Shown: one piece after another, positions 39,441 to 48,044 of the stretch | Position numbering within the stretch: the stretch's first letter is position 1 | Layout of the letters: each line of letters starts with the position of its first letter | Made by a program: the position numbers and the translations under genes | Notes under the pieces: model-generated | The model's input: only the letters and a program-made list of their open reading frames with translations | Databases searched by the model: none | What the model was told of the DNA's origin: nothing | Assembly (NCBI GenBank): GCA_001544655.2 | Contig: FCOD02000016.1 | Coordinates: forward strand, 1 to 64,000 | Length of the DNA stretch: 64,000 nt | Direction: 5' to 3' | Source: Caballeronia turbans | Lineage (GTDB): Bacteria; Pseudomonadota; Gammaproteobacteria; Burkholderiales; Burkholderiaceae

Positions 39441-40724
39441 CTACCGTGCCGGACGCGACATTCTGCAAGTCGTCGGCGGGACGGTTTTTCCCGCGGGAAC
39501 GGCGAGCAGCGTGCGAAAGCCGTAGCCGGAACCTTCGTTATCGAGCGCGACGCCCTTCGCTCCCGCCCTGTCCATTTCCATGACGTAAAGGGGCTGGATC
39601 ACCTGGTGATCGTCCGCGCGCACGGTCATCGCGTGGAAGCCTTCGCCGTCGAACTTCATGCCTTCCAGCGCGCGCGCCACCGTGAACGGATTGGCGCTGC
39701 CCGCACGGGTCATCGCGGACGCAAGCATTTCGACCATCAGCGGCATGCGTGCCACGAGGTAGTCGTCCGCGGCGTTCGGATAGCGGGCGCGGAACGCGCG
39801 GTAGTAAGCGTCCGAGGCCGCGCCGCCCACGTTCGGATGCCAGTCGGCCACGGCGATCACGCGCTTCACGCCAGCGTCGCCGAGCGCGGCCGGCGCGCCC
39901 AGACTGTTTCCGTAGAACGTGTAGAACTTTGCGTCGAGCCCCTGCTCGCGCGCCGCTTTCACCAGCAGCGTCAGATCGTTGCCCCAGTTGCCGGTGATCA
40001 CGGCGTCCGCCCCGCTCGAACGGATCTTGGCAATGTAAGGCGCGAAGTCCTTCACGCGGCCGATCGGATGAAACTCGTCGCCAGCGATCACGATATCCGG
40101 CCGCTGCTCCTTGAGCGCGCGCTGCGCCTCACGGCTCACGTCGTGACCAAAGCTGTAATCCTGATTCAGCAGATACACCTTCTTGACAGCGCGATCGTCC
40201 TTCAACGCGTCGGCGAGCGCGTCCATGCGCATGCCAGCGTGCGCGTCGAAGCGGAAATGCCAGAAGCTGCACGCGTCGTTGGTGAGCGCGGGATCGTCGG
40301 CGGAATAATTGAGGAAGAGCACGCGGCGGTCCGGTTCGCGCGCATTCTGCTTGTCGATCGCCGCGACGAGCGCCGCCGCCACCGCCGAACTGTTGCCCTG
40401 CATGACGAAGCCGATCCCGTCGTCGATCGCCGCGCGCAGTTGCACGAGACTCGCCTCGCTGCTGCCCTTGCCGTCGAGCACGACGAGTTGCAGCGGATGC
40501 ATGCCGTCGGCGAGCTTTACGCCGCCCTGCGCGTTCACGCGCTCGACGCCGAAGCGCAAGTTGCGCTCGACCATCGCGCCGGCGTTCGCGAACGGGCCGG
40601 ACATGCCTTCGATCAGCCCAAGCTTGATGGGCGGCAAATCGGCCGCATGCGCCGTCAAAGACAACGCGAAGCACGCCGATGCCACAATGCGACGCCAACG
40701 CGTCGCGCTGATTTCTTTCTCCAT
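39441..40724 (-). CDS. branched-chain amino-acid ABC transporter substrate-binding protein (orphan)
   Basis: 427 residues. The signal peptide ([17 protein letters not shown]) ends near residue 28. The mature protein is a type I periplasmic binding protein of the LivJ class: [18 protein letters not shown] at the start, [36 protein letters not shown] and [18 protein letters not shown]. It should bind an amino acid or related solute and deliver it to an ABC permease. No permease or ATPase gene is adjacent, so its partner is elsewhere or it acts as a sensor component. It is divergent from the lipoprotein gene. Confidence 0.85.
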   Translation of the reverse strand: MEKEISATRWRRIVASACFALSLTAHAADLPPIKLGLIEGMSGPFANAGAMVERNLRFGVERVNAQGGVKLADGMHPLQLVVLDGKGSSEASLVQLRAAIDDGIGFVMQGNSSAVAAALVAAIDKQNAREPDRRVLFLNYSADDPALTNDACSFWHFRFDAHAGMRMDALADALKDDRAVKKVYLLNQDYSFGHDVSREAQRALKEQRPDIVIAGDEFHPIGRVKDFAPYIAKIRSSGADAVITGNWGNDLTLLVKAAREQGLDAKFYTFYGNSLGAPAALGDAGVKRVIAVADWHPNVGGAASDAYYRAFRARYPNAADDYLVARMPLMVEMLASAMTRAGSANPFTVARALEGMKFDGEGFHAMTVRADDHQVIQPLYVMEMDRAGAKGVALDNEGSGYGFRTLLAVPAGKTVPPTTCRMSRPAR

Positions 40725-40920
40725 GCCGTTCCGCCGATCCGCCGAAAGCGCGGATCATAGGCCGCACCGGGCGGGCCGCGCAAGTCCGGCATTGCCGACA
40801 CATCCGCCCGAATACCGCGGCGTACCGGAGAATCGTTTGCCGCGCGCGCGTGTCAAAATCACGGGAAACATCGAATAAACGCTGCTCGCCGCCGCGAGGA
40901 GCAAGCACGTGGAGGCTTCA

Positions 40921-41436
40921 ATGCTGCACAAACTCAACCGCATGCGCGCGTCGCTTGCATGCGCGAGCGTCGCGCTCCTTCTGTCGGCCTGCGCGCAGCC
41001 GTGGCAGAACTATCAGACGGGCGCCGATGCATCGACGATCGTCGCCCGCCTCGGTCCGCCGCGCGAAGTCTACGATCTGCCCGACGGCGGCAAGCGCCTG
41101 ATGTGGCCGACGCAACCGCTCGGCGAATTCACCACCGCCGCCGACATCGACGCATCCGGCAAGATCGTCAACGTCAGACAGGTGCTCGACGAGAACGAGT
41201 TCTACAAGGCGCAGATCGGCACGTGGACGAGAAAGGATGTGCTCGTGAACTTCGGCCGGCCCGTGGAGACATCCTATTTTCCGCTGATGAAGCGCGAAGT
41301 CTGGACCTATCGGTATATGGAAGCGAACATCTGGTATCTGATGTACAACTTCTATTTTGACGATCAGGGCATTTTGCGCATGACGCAGAAGACGCCCGAT
41401 CCGCTCCACGATCCCGACCGACGCAATTTGTTCTGA
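40921..41436 (+). CDS. lipoprotein with BamE/SmpA-like repeats
   Basis: 171 residues from the ATG at 40921, preceded by GGAGG 5 nt upstream; an in-frame GTG at 40909 overlaps that site. The signal peptide ends in the lipobox LSAC with C24 as the lipidated residue. The mature protein shows two similar segments (IVARLGPPREVYDLPDGGKR and VLVNFGRPVETSYFPLMKRE), each resembling the BamE/SmpA fold, in which a GxP turn precedes a strand pair. It probably sits at the outer membrane. The true BamE gene is normally next to fur, so this is a paralogue of unknown role. Confidence 0.75.
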   Translation: MLHKLNRMRASLACASVALLLSACAQPWQNYQTGADASTIVARLGPPREVYDLPDGGKRLMWPTQPLGEFTTAADIDASGKIVNVRQVLDENEFYKAQIGTWTRKDVLVNFGRPVETSYFPLMKREVWTYRYMEANIWYLMYNFYFDDQGILRMTQKTPDPLHDPDRRNLF

Positions 41437-41460
41437 GCGCATCCGCGCCGCGCCAAGCGA

Positions 41461-41485
41461 AAAGCCCTCTCGCGAGGGCTTTTTC
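41461..41485. terminator. bidirectional intrinsic terminator
   Basis: AAAAGCCCTC and its complement with a short TCGC loop and a T-run on either strand, between the convergent ends of the lipoprotein gene (41436) and leuA (41514). Confidence 0.85.
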
Positions 41486-41513
41486 CATTTCAGACCAGAC
41501 TGCGCCCCGAGAA

Positions 41514-43058
41514 TCAAAGCTGCGGATTGAGCTTCTCGACCTTCGAATGCAGCTTGTTCAACGCGGCGATATAGGCCTTCGCCGACGCCGCGACGATATC
41601 CGGATCGGTGCCGACGCCGTTCACGATGCGCCCGCTCTTCGACAGACGCACCGTCACTTCGCCTTGCGCCTGCGTGCCGGTGGTGATCGCGTTCACCGAG
41701 TACAGCACGAGTTCCGCGCCGCTGCCGACCTTCGATTCGATCGCGTGCAGCGTCGCATCGACGGGACCGTTGCCGCCCGCCTCGCCCGTGACTTCGCTGC
41801 CTTCCACCGCGAAGACGACCTTCGCCTGCGGCTGCTCGCCGGTTTCCGAATGCTGCTTCATCGAGACGAAGCGGAAGTGTTCCTTCGCCTGCGCCTCCGC
41901 CGATTCCTCGGAGACGATCTGCATGATGTCTTCGTCGAAGATTTCGGCCTTGCGATCGGCGAGTTCCTTGAAGCGCGCGAATGCGGCGTTCACGTCGGCT
42001 TCGGATTCGAGCGTCACGCCGAGCTCTTCCAGACGCTGCTTGAACGCGTTACGGCCCGACAGCTTGCCGAGCACGATCTTGTTCGCGCTCCAGCCCACGT
42101 CTTCCGCGCGCATGATTTCGTAAGTGTCGCGCGCCTTCAGCACGCCGTCCTGGTGGATGCCCGACGCGTGCGCGAACGCATTTGCGCCGACGACCGCCTT
42201 GTTCGGCTGCACGACGAAACCGGTGATCTGCGAGACGAGCTTGGAGGTGGGAACGATCTGCGTCGTGTCGATGCCGACATCGAGCCCGAAATAGTCCTTG
42301 CGCGTCTTCACGGCCATCACGATTTCTTCGAGCGACGTATTGCCTGCACGCTCGCCGAGACCGTTGATCGTGCATTCGACCTGACGCGCGCCGCCGATCT
42401 GCACGCCCGCGAGCGAATTCGCGACCGCGAGACCAAGGTCGTCGTGGCAGTGAACCGACCAGATAGCCTTATCGGAATTGGGCACGCGCTCGCGCAACGT
42501 CTTGACGAGGTTGCCGTAGTGCTCCGGAATGCCGTAGCCGACCGTATCCGTGATGTTGATCGTGCGTGCGCCTTCGTCGATGACCCCTTCGAGCACGCGG
42601 CAGAGGAAGTCGATGTCCGATCGGCTGCCGTCTTCCGGCGAGAACTCGACGTCATCGGTGAACTTGCGCGCGAAGCGCACTGCGAGGCGCGCCTGATCGT
42701 AGACCTGCTCCGGCGTCATGCGCAGCTTCTTTTCCATGTGCAGCGCAGACGTGGCGATGAACGTGTGAATGCGGAATTGATTCGCGGGCTTCAACGCATC
42801 GGCGGCGCGCTGGATGTCCTTGTCGTTCGCGCGTGCGAGCGAGCAGACGGTGCTGTCCTTCACGAGCGATGCGATGGTGTTGATCGCGTCGAAATCGCCG
42901 TTCGAACTGGCCGCGAAACCCGCCTCGATCACATCCACCTTCATGCGCTCCAGTTGCTTCGCGATGCGGATCTTCTCTTCCTTCGTCATCGACGCGCCGG
43001 GGGACTGCTCGCCATCGCGCAAGGTCGTGTCGAAAATGATCAACTTGTCTGCTGCCAT
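41514..43058 (-). CDS. leuA: 2-isopropylmalate synthase
   Basis: 514 residues, the LeuA type 1 length. The catalytic barrel has [15 protein letters not shown] (about 10-24) with the metal-binding Asp, ETVGY-like [30 protein letters not shown] with the HxH-type metal ligands, and [14 protein letters not shown]. The C-terminal regulatory domain (about 395-514) binds leucine for feedback inhibition. It condenses acetyl-CoA and 2-oxoisovalerate, the first committed step to leucine. AGGAG lies 6 nt before the ATG. A CTA-rich leader peptide is encoded upstream and probably links expression to leucine supply. Confidence 0.97.
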   Translation of the reverse strand: MAADKLIIFDTTLRDGEQSPGASMTKEEKIRIAKQLERMKVDVIEAGFAASSNGDFDAINTIASLVKDSTVCSLARANDKDIQRAADALKPANQFRIHTFIATSALHMEKKLRMTPEQVYDQARLAVRFARKFTDDVEFSPEDGSRSDIDFLCRVLEGVIDEGARTINITDTVGYGIPEHYGNLVKTLRERVPNSDKAIWSVHCHDDLGLAVANSLAGVQIGGARQVECTINGLGERAGNTSLEEIVMAVKTRKDYFGLDVGIDTTQIVPTSKLVSQITGFVVQPNKAVVGANAFAHASGIHQDGVLKARDTYEIMRAEDVGWSANKIVLGKLSGRNAFKQRLEELGVTLESEADVNAAFARFKELADRKAEIFDEDIMQIVSEESAEAQAKEHFRFVSMKQHSETGEQPQAKVVFAVEGSEVTGEAGGNGPVDATLHAIESKVGSGAELVLYSVNAITTGTQAQGEVTVRLSKSGRIVNGVGTDPDIVAASAKAYIAALNKLHSKVEKLNPQL

Positions 43059-43185
43059 GCTGGGCTCCTGTGGGGAGATTTATCGATTGTTGGGTGAAAA
43101 ACGATAAGGCAAAAGGGAATTCGGGTGTTCGCGCCACCGCTGGCGTCGAAAACCTGAAAGACGAGCAGACGGGAGGCGAGACGAA

Positions 43186-43272
43186 TCAGCGCGGTAGGCG
43201 CGCTAGCAGCGATAGTGCGTGTAGCGACGCACCAGCCGGGAATAGCGAGGAGGGGAACGGGAAAAAGTTCAT
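43186..43272 (-). CDS. leucine-rich leader peptide of leuA (predicted)
   Basis: A 28-codon reading frame, ATG at 43270-43272, TGA at 43186-43188, 127 bp before leuA. It contains six leucines at codons 10, 17, 20, 22, 23 and 26; five use CTA and one CTG. CTA is normally the least used leucine codon in such GC-rich genomes, and E. coli leu leaders also use CUA codons to sense charged tRNA-Leu. The predicted transcription start falls at or within a few bases of this ATG, so the peptide may be translated from a leaderless mRNA. After the stop comes a C/T-rich, G-poor stretch but no classical terminator, so Rho-dependent attenuation is one possibility. Too short to be found by usual gene callers. 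Confidence 0.7.
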   Translation of the reverse strand: MNFFPFPSSLFPAGASLHALSLLARLPR

Positions 43273-43278
43273 TCAAAA

Positions 43279-43307
43279 ACTATAACGGCTTTTAGAGGCG
43301 CGTGCAA
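43279..43307 (-). promoter_or_regulatory. sigma-70 promoter for the leuA leader and leuA
   Basis: Minus strand: -35 TTGCAC (43302-43307), 17-bp spacer, -10 TATAGT (43279-43284). The start should lie near 43272. The 407-bp interval 43059-43465 holds this promoter, the leader peptide, a small CGCCA/TGGCG hairpin at about 43130-43145, and the terminator of the NlpC/P60 gene. Confidence 0.65.
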
Positions 43308-43411
43308 TGAGGCTTTCCGATGGCGCCGTTTGACGTTCCCGGTGACGGGTCCTCGGTATGCCCTGACCGCTTCACACTTGCCGCGCCATTGCGCTGAACC
43401 TGGCGGAAAAC

Positions 43412-43448
43412 AAAAAAAGCCTGCGTCCCTGAAGGAGGCAGGCTTTTT
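43412..43448 (-). terminator. intrinsic terminator after the NlpC/P60 gene
   Basis: AAAAAAGCCTGC and GCAGGCTTTTT arms around a loop of about 12 nt, so a T-run follows on either strand. It begins 18 nt past the hydrolase stop at 43466. Confidence 0.8.
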
Positions 43449-43465
43449 CATATGCTTGATGACGA

Positions 43466-44122
43466 TCAGTAACCGCCGATCGACGCGCTCACACGCTGGC
43501 GCAGTTCCGAGCCATCGCCGACCGGCGCATTCTCGATCCGGCGCGCGCCCTGAAAGCGCTTCTCCCAATAGCCGTCTTCCATGTCGTCGACACGGATCGT
43601 GCTGCCGGTGGACGGCGAATGCACGAACTTGTTGTCGCCGATATAAATACCGACGTGCGAGAACGAGCGGCGCATCGTGTTGAAAAACACGAGATCGCCC
43701 GGCTTGAGATCGGAAACGGTCACCTTTTCTCCGACACGGCTCATTTCCTCCGCGCGGCGCGGCAAGGTCATGCCCAGCGTGTCCTGGAAGACGTAGCGCA
43801 CGAAGCCGCTGCAGTCGAGGCCGGAATCCGGCGTGTTGCCGCCCCAGCGATAGCGCACGCCGATCATGTTGAGCGCGCCGACGACGACGTCGCCCGCTTT
43901 GCTCGCCACGCCGGACAGAAATGACTTTGCACCGCCCGGAGTGCGGGCGGCGTCTGCGCTTGCGTCACTGGATTTACTGGACGAAAAAATGCCGTTGTTG
44001 GCATTTTGGCTACTACTGCTGACTTCATCGGCGAATGCGCCGGAAGTTGTTGTCATCAGAAGGCCGATTAACATACCCGCGGCGGCGCGCGCGCATGTTT
44101 GAGTCAACGTTAGTGGTTGCAT
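43466..44122 (-). CDS. NlpC/P60 (C40) peptidoglycan endopeptidase, exported
   Basis: 218 residues from the ATG at 44122; the frame extends upstream through the promoter, so the longer start is rejected. A signal peptide (AAAGMLIGLLMTTTSGAFAD) ends near residue 31. A Ser/Asn/Ala linker (about 34-66) leads to the NlpC/P60 domain with Cys104 (DCSGFVRY), His156 (FSHVGIYIG) and His168 (FVHSPSTG) as the catalytic triad. The family cuts D-Glu to diamino-acid bonds in murein. It acts in the periplasm during cell-wall turnover. Confidence 0.9.
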   Translation of the reverse strand: MQPLTLTQTCARAAAGMLIGLLMTTTSGAFADEVSSSSQNANNGIFSSSKSSDASADAARTPGGAKSFLSGVASKAGDVVVGALNMIGVRYRWGGNTPDSGLDCSGFVRYVFQDTLGMTLPRRAEEMSRVGEKVTVSDLKPGDLVFFNTMRRSFSHVGIYIGDNKFVHSPSTGSTIRVDDMEDGYWEKRFQGARRIENAPVGDGSELRQRVSASIGGY

Positions 44123-44184
44123 CGGTCGGTAGGTTTTACAATTAAAAGCTGCGAAATCAGGGAGATACGAGAAAGTTTGGAGGG

Positions 44185-44213
44185 ATACTAGCCACAAAGT
44201 ATTTAACTGTCAA
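44185..44213 (-). promoter_or_regulatory. sigma-70 promoter for the NlpC/P60 gene
   Basis: Minus strand: perfect -35 TTGACA (44208-44213), 17-bp spacer, -10 TAGTAT (44185-44190), in an A+T-rich gap that stands out from the surrounding DNA. The predicted leader is about 55 nt. Confidence 0.65.
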
Positions 44214-44269
44214 AAGAAATAGAAAAATACAATTAAGACGGGCACCCAATTGGTGAAAAAGAAAGATTT

Positions 44270-45868
44270 TTAGGAATTCAGGGCTGCTCTCAGTAGCTTT
44301 CTTGTGTATTCGTCAGAAGGGTTCGCAAAAATCTTCTCTACTTCGCCCGACTCGACGACAAATCCATTCCGCATGACCGCGACGCGATGCGCCATCGCGC
44401 CGATCACCTGCAGGTCATGGCTGATGAAAACGTAACCGAGGTTGTGCTTCTTCTGAATGTCGGCCAGGAGCGCAAGTACTTGAGCCTGAATGGAAACATC
44501 GAGTGCGCTCGTCGGTTCGTCGAGGATCAGGATGCTCGGTTCGAGCACCAGCGCGCGCGCGATCGCGATGCGCTGCCGCTGCCCGCCGGAAAATTCGTGC
44601 GGATAGCGATCGAGCGCCGCACGCTCCATGCCGACTTCGCGCAGCACCGCGATCACCTTCGCGCGCCGCGCGGCGGCATCGAGTTCCGGACGATGCAGCG
44701 CGAGCCCTTCCCCGACGATTCTCTCCACCGTCTGCCGCGGCGACAGCGAACTGAACGGGTCCTGAAAGACCACCTGGAGATTCGAGCGCAGCACGGCTTT
44801 TTCGCGTCCGCGAAAATCGCCGATTGCGCGCCCCTGAAACTGCACCGTGCCGGTCGAGGTCCGCTGCAGCCCGAGCAGCGCCATCGCGAGCGTGGACTTG
44901 CCCGAACCCGATTCGCCGACGATGCCGAGCGTCTCGCCCTGCCGCACCGTCAGCGTGACGTCATCGACGGCCCTGAAGCGGCCGCGCCGGAACCAGCCCG
45001 CGAAACCGGTCAGGCGCGTCGGATAATCGACGGACACATCCTTCGCGTCGAGCAGCACCGGCGCGATCGGCAGCACCGGCAGCACGTTGCGCTTCGGTTT
45101 GCTCTGCATCAGCCGCTTCGTGTACGGATGCTGCGGCGACGTGAAAATTTCCTCCACGCTGGCGCTTTCGACGAGCACGCCCTTCTCCATCACCGCGACG
45201 CGCTGCGCGAAGCGCCGCACGAGGTTCAGGTCGTGCGTGATGAGCAGCACGGCCATGCCGCGTTTCTCGGCTTCGTCGCGCTGAAGCTCCAGCAGCAATT
45301 CGACGATCTGCGCGCGGATCGTCACGTCGAGCGCCGTGGTCGGTTCGTCGGCAAGAAGAAGGCGCGGCCGGCATGCGAGCGCCATCGCGATCATCACGCG
45401 CTGGCGCTGCCCGCCCGAAAGCTGATGCGGATAGCTGTCCACACGCCTTTCCGGCTCGGTGATGCCGGTGCGCGCGAGCAGCGCAATCGCGCGTTGCCGG
45501 GCCTCGCGCGGACTCGTGCCGTCGTGTAGCTGGATCGTCTCGCCGATCTGGTCGCCCACCGTGTAGAGCGGATTGAGCGCCGTCATCGGCTCCTGGAAGA
45601 TCATCGCGATATCGGAGCCGCGCAAACCGCGCATCGCGAGCTCGCTCTTCGACAGCAATTCCTCGCCGGCGAAGCGGACCGAGCCGGCCACCTCGGCGTC
45701 GGGCAGCAGGCGCAGGATCGACAGCGCCGTCACGCTCTTGCCCGAGCCCGATTCGCCGACGAGCGCCACACGCTCGCCCGCGCGGATATCGAGATTCGCG
45801 CCGTCGACGGCGAGCGTGTCACCGAAGCGCACGCGCAGGTCGCGAATCGAAAGAAGTGGCTCGCTCAC
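44270..45868 (-). CDS. yejF: peptide ABC transporter, double ATP-binding protein YejF
   Basis: 532 residues with two complete ABC ATPase domains. First: Walker A GESGSGKS (about 37-44), signature [12 protein letters not shown], Walker [13 protein letters not shown]. Second: GESGSGKST (about 320-328), [15 protein letters not shown] and [11 protein letters not shown]. It powers the Yej importer. The start is GTG at 45868, fixed by a 4-bp GTGA overlap with the yejE stop; upstream in-frame sequence is yejE shadow. Last gene of the yejABEF operon. Confidence 0.93.
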   Translation of the reverse strand: MSEPLLSIRDLRVRFGDTLAVDGANLDIRAGERVALVGESGSGKSVTALSILRLLPDAEVAGSVRFAGEELLSKSELAMRGLRGSDIAMIFQEPMTALNPLYTVGDQIGETIQLHDGTSPREARQRAIALLARTGITEPERRVDSYPHQLSGGQRQRVMIAMALACRPRLLLADEPTTALDVTIRAQIVELLLELQRDEAEKRGMAVLLITHDLNLVRRFAQRVAVMEKGVLVESASVEEIFTSPQHPYTKRLMQSKPKRNVLPVLPIAPVLLDAKDVSVDYPTRLTGFAGWFRRGRFRAVDDVTLTVRQGETLGIVGESGSGKSTLAMALLGLQRTSTGTVQFQGRAIGDFRGREKAVLRSNLQVVFQDPFSSLSPRQTVERIVGEGLALHRPELDAAARRAKVIAVLREVGMERAALDRYPHEFSGGQRQRIAIARALVLEPSILILDEPTSALDVSIQAQVLALLADIQKKHNLGYVFISHDLQVIGAMAHRVAVMRNGFVVESGEVEKIFANPSDEYTRKLLRAALNS

Positions 45869-46986
45869 TGCCCGCCTCCCGCTTTCACTGCATCGGCGAT
45901 GCGCGTGTCGAGCGCGTTGCGCAAGGCATCGCCCATGAAGGTCAGCAAGAGCAGCGTGGCGACGAGCACGCCGAAGGTCGAAAGCGAAATCCACCAGGCG
46001 TCGAGATTGGCCTTGCCCTGCGCGAGCAGCTCGCCGAGCGAGGGCGTCGGCGACGGCACGCCCAGACCGAGAAAATCGAGGCTCGTCAGCGCGAGAATCG
46101 CGCCGCTCATGCGAAACGGCAGGAACGTGATGACAGGCGTGAGGCTATTGGGCAGCACGTGCCGCCAGATGATCTGCCAGTTCGACAGGCCCATTGCGCG
46201 CGCCGCGCGCACATAGTCCTGCGTGCGATTGCGCAGAAACTCCGCGCGCACGTAATCCGACAAGCCGATCCATCCGAACAGCGACAGCAGGATGATCAGC
46301 AGGATCAGGCTCGGCTCGAAGATCGACGCGAAGATGATGAGCAGATAGAGCTCCGGCAGCGCGCTCCATATCTCGATAAGCCGCTGCCCGGTGATATCGA
46401 TCCGTCCTCCGAAGTAGCCCTGAACCGCGCCCGCGACGACACCGAGGATCGTGCCGATCACCGTCAGCACGAGGGCAAACAGCACCGACACGCGAAAGCC
46501 GTACACGAGCCGCGCAAACACGTCGCGGCCGCGGTCGTCGGTGCCGAGCCAGTTTTCGCGCGAAGGCGGCGCCGGGTTCGAGCCTTTCGAGAAATAGTTG
46601 AGCGTGTCGTAGTAGTAGTGATTCGGCGGATAGATCGCGAAGTTGCCGGGCGCGCTGAAACGGTCGCGCACGAAGGGATCGAGATAATCGGCGGGCGTCG
46701 GGAAATCGCCGCCGAAAGTCGTCTCCGCATAGGTCTTCACGAGCGGAAAGTACATGTGCCCCTGGTACCGGACGACGAGCGGCTTGTCGTTCGACCAGAG
46801 CGGGCCCGCGAGGCTGATGACGAACGCCGCGATGAACACGACGAGGCTCCAGTACCCGAGGCGGTTGCGCTTGAAGCGCAGCCAGACGCGCCGCCCCGGC
46901 GGCACCGATGCCTCGCCGCGCAACGGTTGCGCGTCGCTGCCGTTGGGCTCGCGCCGTGACGATTCCGATGAAGCGGCTCGATTCAA
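45865..46986 (-). CDS. yejE: peptide ABC transporter permease YejE
   Basis: 373 residues. The N-terminal 45 residues are polar, then a membrane segment (YWSLVVFIAAFVISLAGPLW), a large periplasmic loop including PPNHYYYDTLNYFSKGSNPA (about 119-138) and ENWLGTDDRGRDVFARLVYG, and five more membrane segments. The EAA-type loop near residue 255 (ARAMGLSNWQIIWRHVLPNS) contacts the ATPase. The long periplasmic loop is typical of YejE. One base separates it from the yejB stop and it overlaps yejF by 4 bp. Confidence 0.93.
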   Translation of the reverse strand: MNRAASSESSRREPNGSDAQPLRGEASVPPGRRVWLRFKRNRLGYWSLVVFIAAFVISLAGPLWSNDKPLVVRYQGHMYFPLVKTYAETTFGGDFPTPADYLDPFVRDRFSAPGNFAIYPPNHYYYDTLNYFSKGSNPAPPSRENWLGTDDRGRDVFARLVYGFRVSVLFALVLTVIGTILGVVAGAVQGYFGGRIDITGQRLIEIWSALPELYLLIIFASIFEPSLILLIILLSLFGWIGLSDYVRAEFLRNRTQDYVRAARAMGLSNWQIIWRHVLPNSLTPVITFLPFRMSGAILALTSLDFLGLGVPSPTPSLGELLAQGKANLDAWWISLSTFGVLVATLLLLTFMGDALRNALDTRIADAVKAGGGQ

Positions 46987-46987
46987 A

Positions 46988-48031
46988 TCAGCGCTCCAGT
47001 TGTTCGAATTGAATGCGCGGATCGACCCAGACGTAACAAAGATCCGAGACGAGCTTCGTCGCGAGGCCGATCAGCGTGAAGAGATAGAGCGTGCCGAGCA
47101 CGACCGGATAGTCGCGCCGCACGACGGATTCGTACGAAAGCAGGCCCAGCCCGTCGAGCGAGAACAGCGTCTCGATCAGCAGGCTGCCCGTGAAGAACGC
47201 GCCGATGAACGCCGCCGGAAAGCCGACGATCAGCGGCAGGAGCGCATTGCGAAACACGTGTTTCCACAGCACGCGGCGCTCGCCCAGGCCTTTCGCGCGC
47301 GCGGTCAGCACATACTGCTTGCGAATCTCGTCGAGAAACGCGTTCTTCGTGAGCATCGTGATGATGGCGAAGCTGCCCACCACCGACGCCGTCACCGGCA
47401 ACGTGATGTGCCACAGATAGTCGAGAATCTTGCCGCCGAGAGAAAGCGCCGCCCAGTTGTCGGACGTGAGATTGCGCAGCGGGAACAGTTGCCAGAACGA
47501 TCCGCCGCCGAAGAGCACGAGCAGCAGCACGCCCAGCACGAAGCCCGGAATAGCGAAACCAACGAGCACGACGAGACTCGTCGCGACATCGAACTTCGAG
47601 CCATTCCTGACGGCCTTCGCGATGCCGAGCGGCACCGATATCAGATACGTGATGAAAAAGGTCCACAAGCCGATGCTGATCGACACCGGCAGCTTCGACA
47701 CGATCAGCGACCACACGCTCTGATGCCTGAAGTAGCTCTCGCCGAGATCGAAGCGCGCGAACTTGCCGAGCATCAGAACATAGCGTTGCAGCGGCGGCTT
47801 GTCGAAGCCATAGAGCTTCTTGAGCTGCTCGACCTGCTGCGCATCGACGCCCGTATGCGTGCGCAGGCCGAAACCGCCGCCACCGCCCTCCGACTGACCG
47901 CGCCGCAGATCGTGCACGGCCTGCTCGACGGGACCGCCCGGCACGAACTGGATCACGACGAACGTGAGCGTCAGCACGCCGATGAGCGTCGGGATCATCA
48001 GGAGAATGCGTTTAAGGATGTAGCTCCACAT
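46988..48031 (-). CDS. yejB: peptide ABC transporter permease YejB
   Basis: 347 residues from the ATG at 48031 (MWSYILKRILLMIPTLIGVL); upstream in-frame sequence overlaps yejA and is rejected. Six membrane segments are visible, with the YejB-type insert (GFGLRTHTGVDAQQVEQLK, about 56-74) after the first one. The ATPase-contact loop is TARAKGLGERRVLWKHVFRN (about 237-256). It pairs with YejE to form the channel for oligopeptides and microcin C-like compounds. It starts 13 bp after yejA. Confidence 0.93.
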   Translation of the reverse strand: MWSYILKRILLMIPTLIGVLTLTFVVIQFVPGGPVEQAVHDLRRGQSEGGGGGFGLRTHTGVDAQQVEQLKKLYGFDKPPLQRYVLMLGKFARFDLGESYFRHQSVWSLIVSKLPVSISIGLWTFFITYLISVPLGIAKAVRNGSKFDVATSLVVLVGFAIPGFVLGVLLLVLFGGGSFWQLFPLRNLTSDNWAALSLGGKILDYLWHITLPVTASVVGSFAIITMLTKNAFLDEIRKQYVLTARAKGLGERRVLWKHVFRNALLPLIVGFPAAFIGAFFTGSLLIETLFSLDGLGLLSYESVVRRDYPVVLGTLYLFTLIGLATKLVSDLCYVWVDPRIQFEQLER

Positions 48032-48044
48032 GGCGCACCGTTCT

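Noticed and set aside
43040-43276. 78-residue open frame overlapping the leuA start, considered as the leuA leader
   Set aside because: It begins with TTG, runs into leuA in another frame and has no clustered rare leucine codons; the 28-codon frame at 43186-43272 explains the region better.
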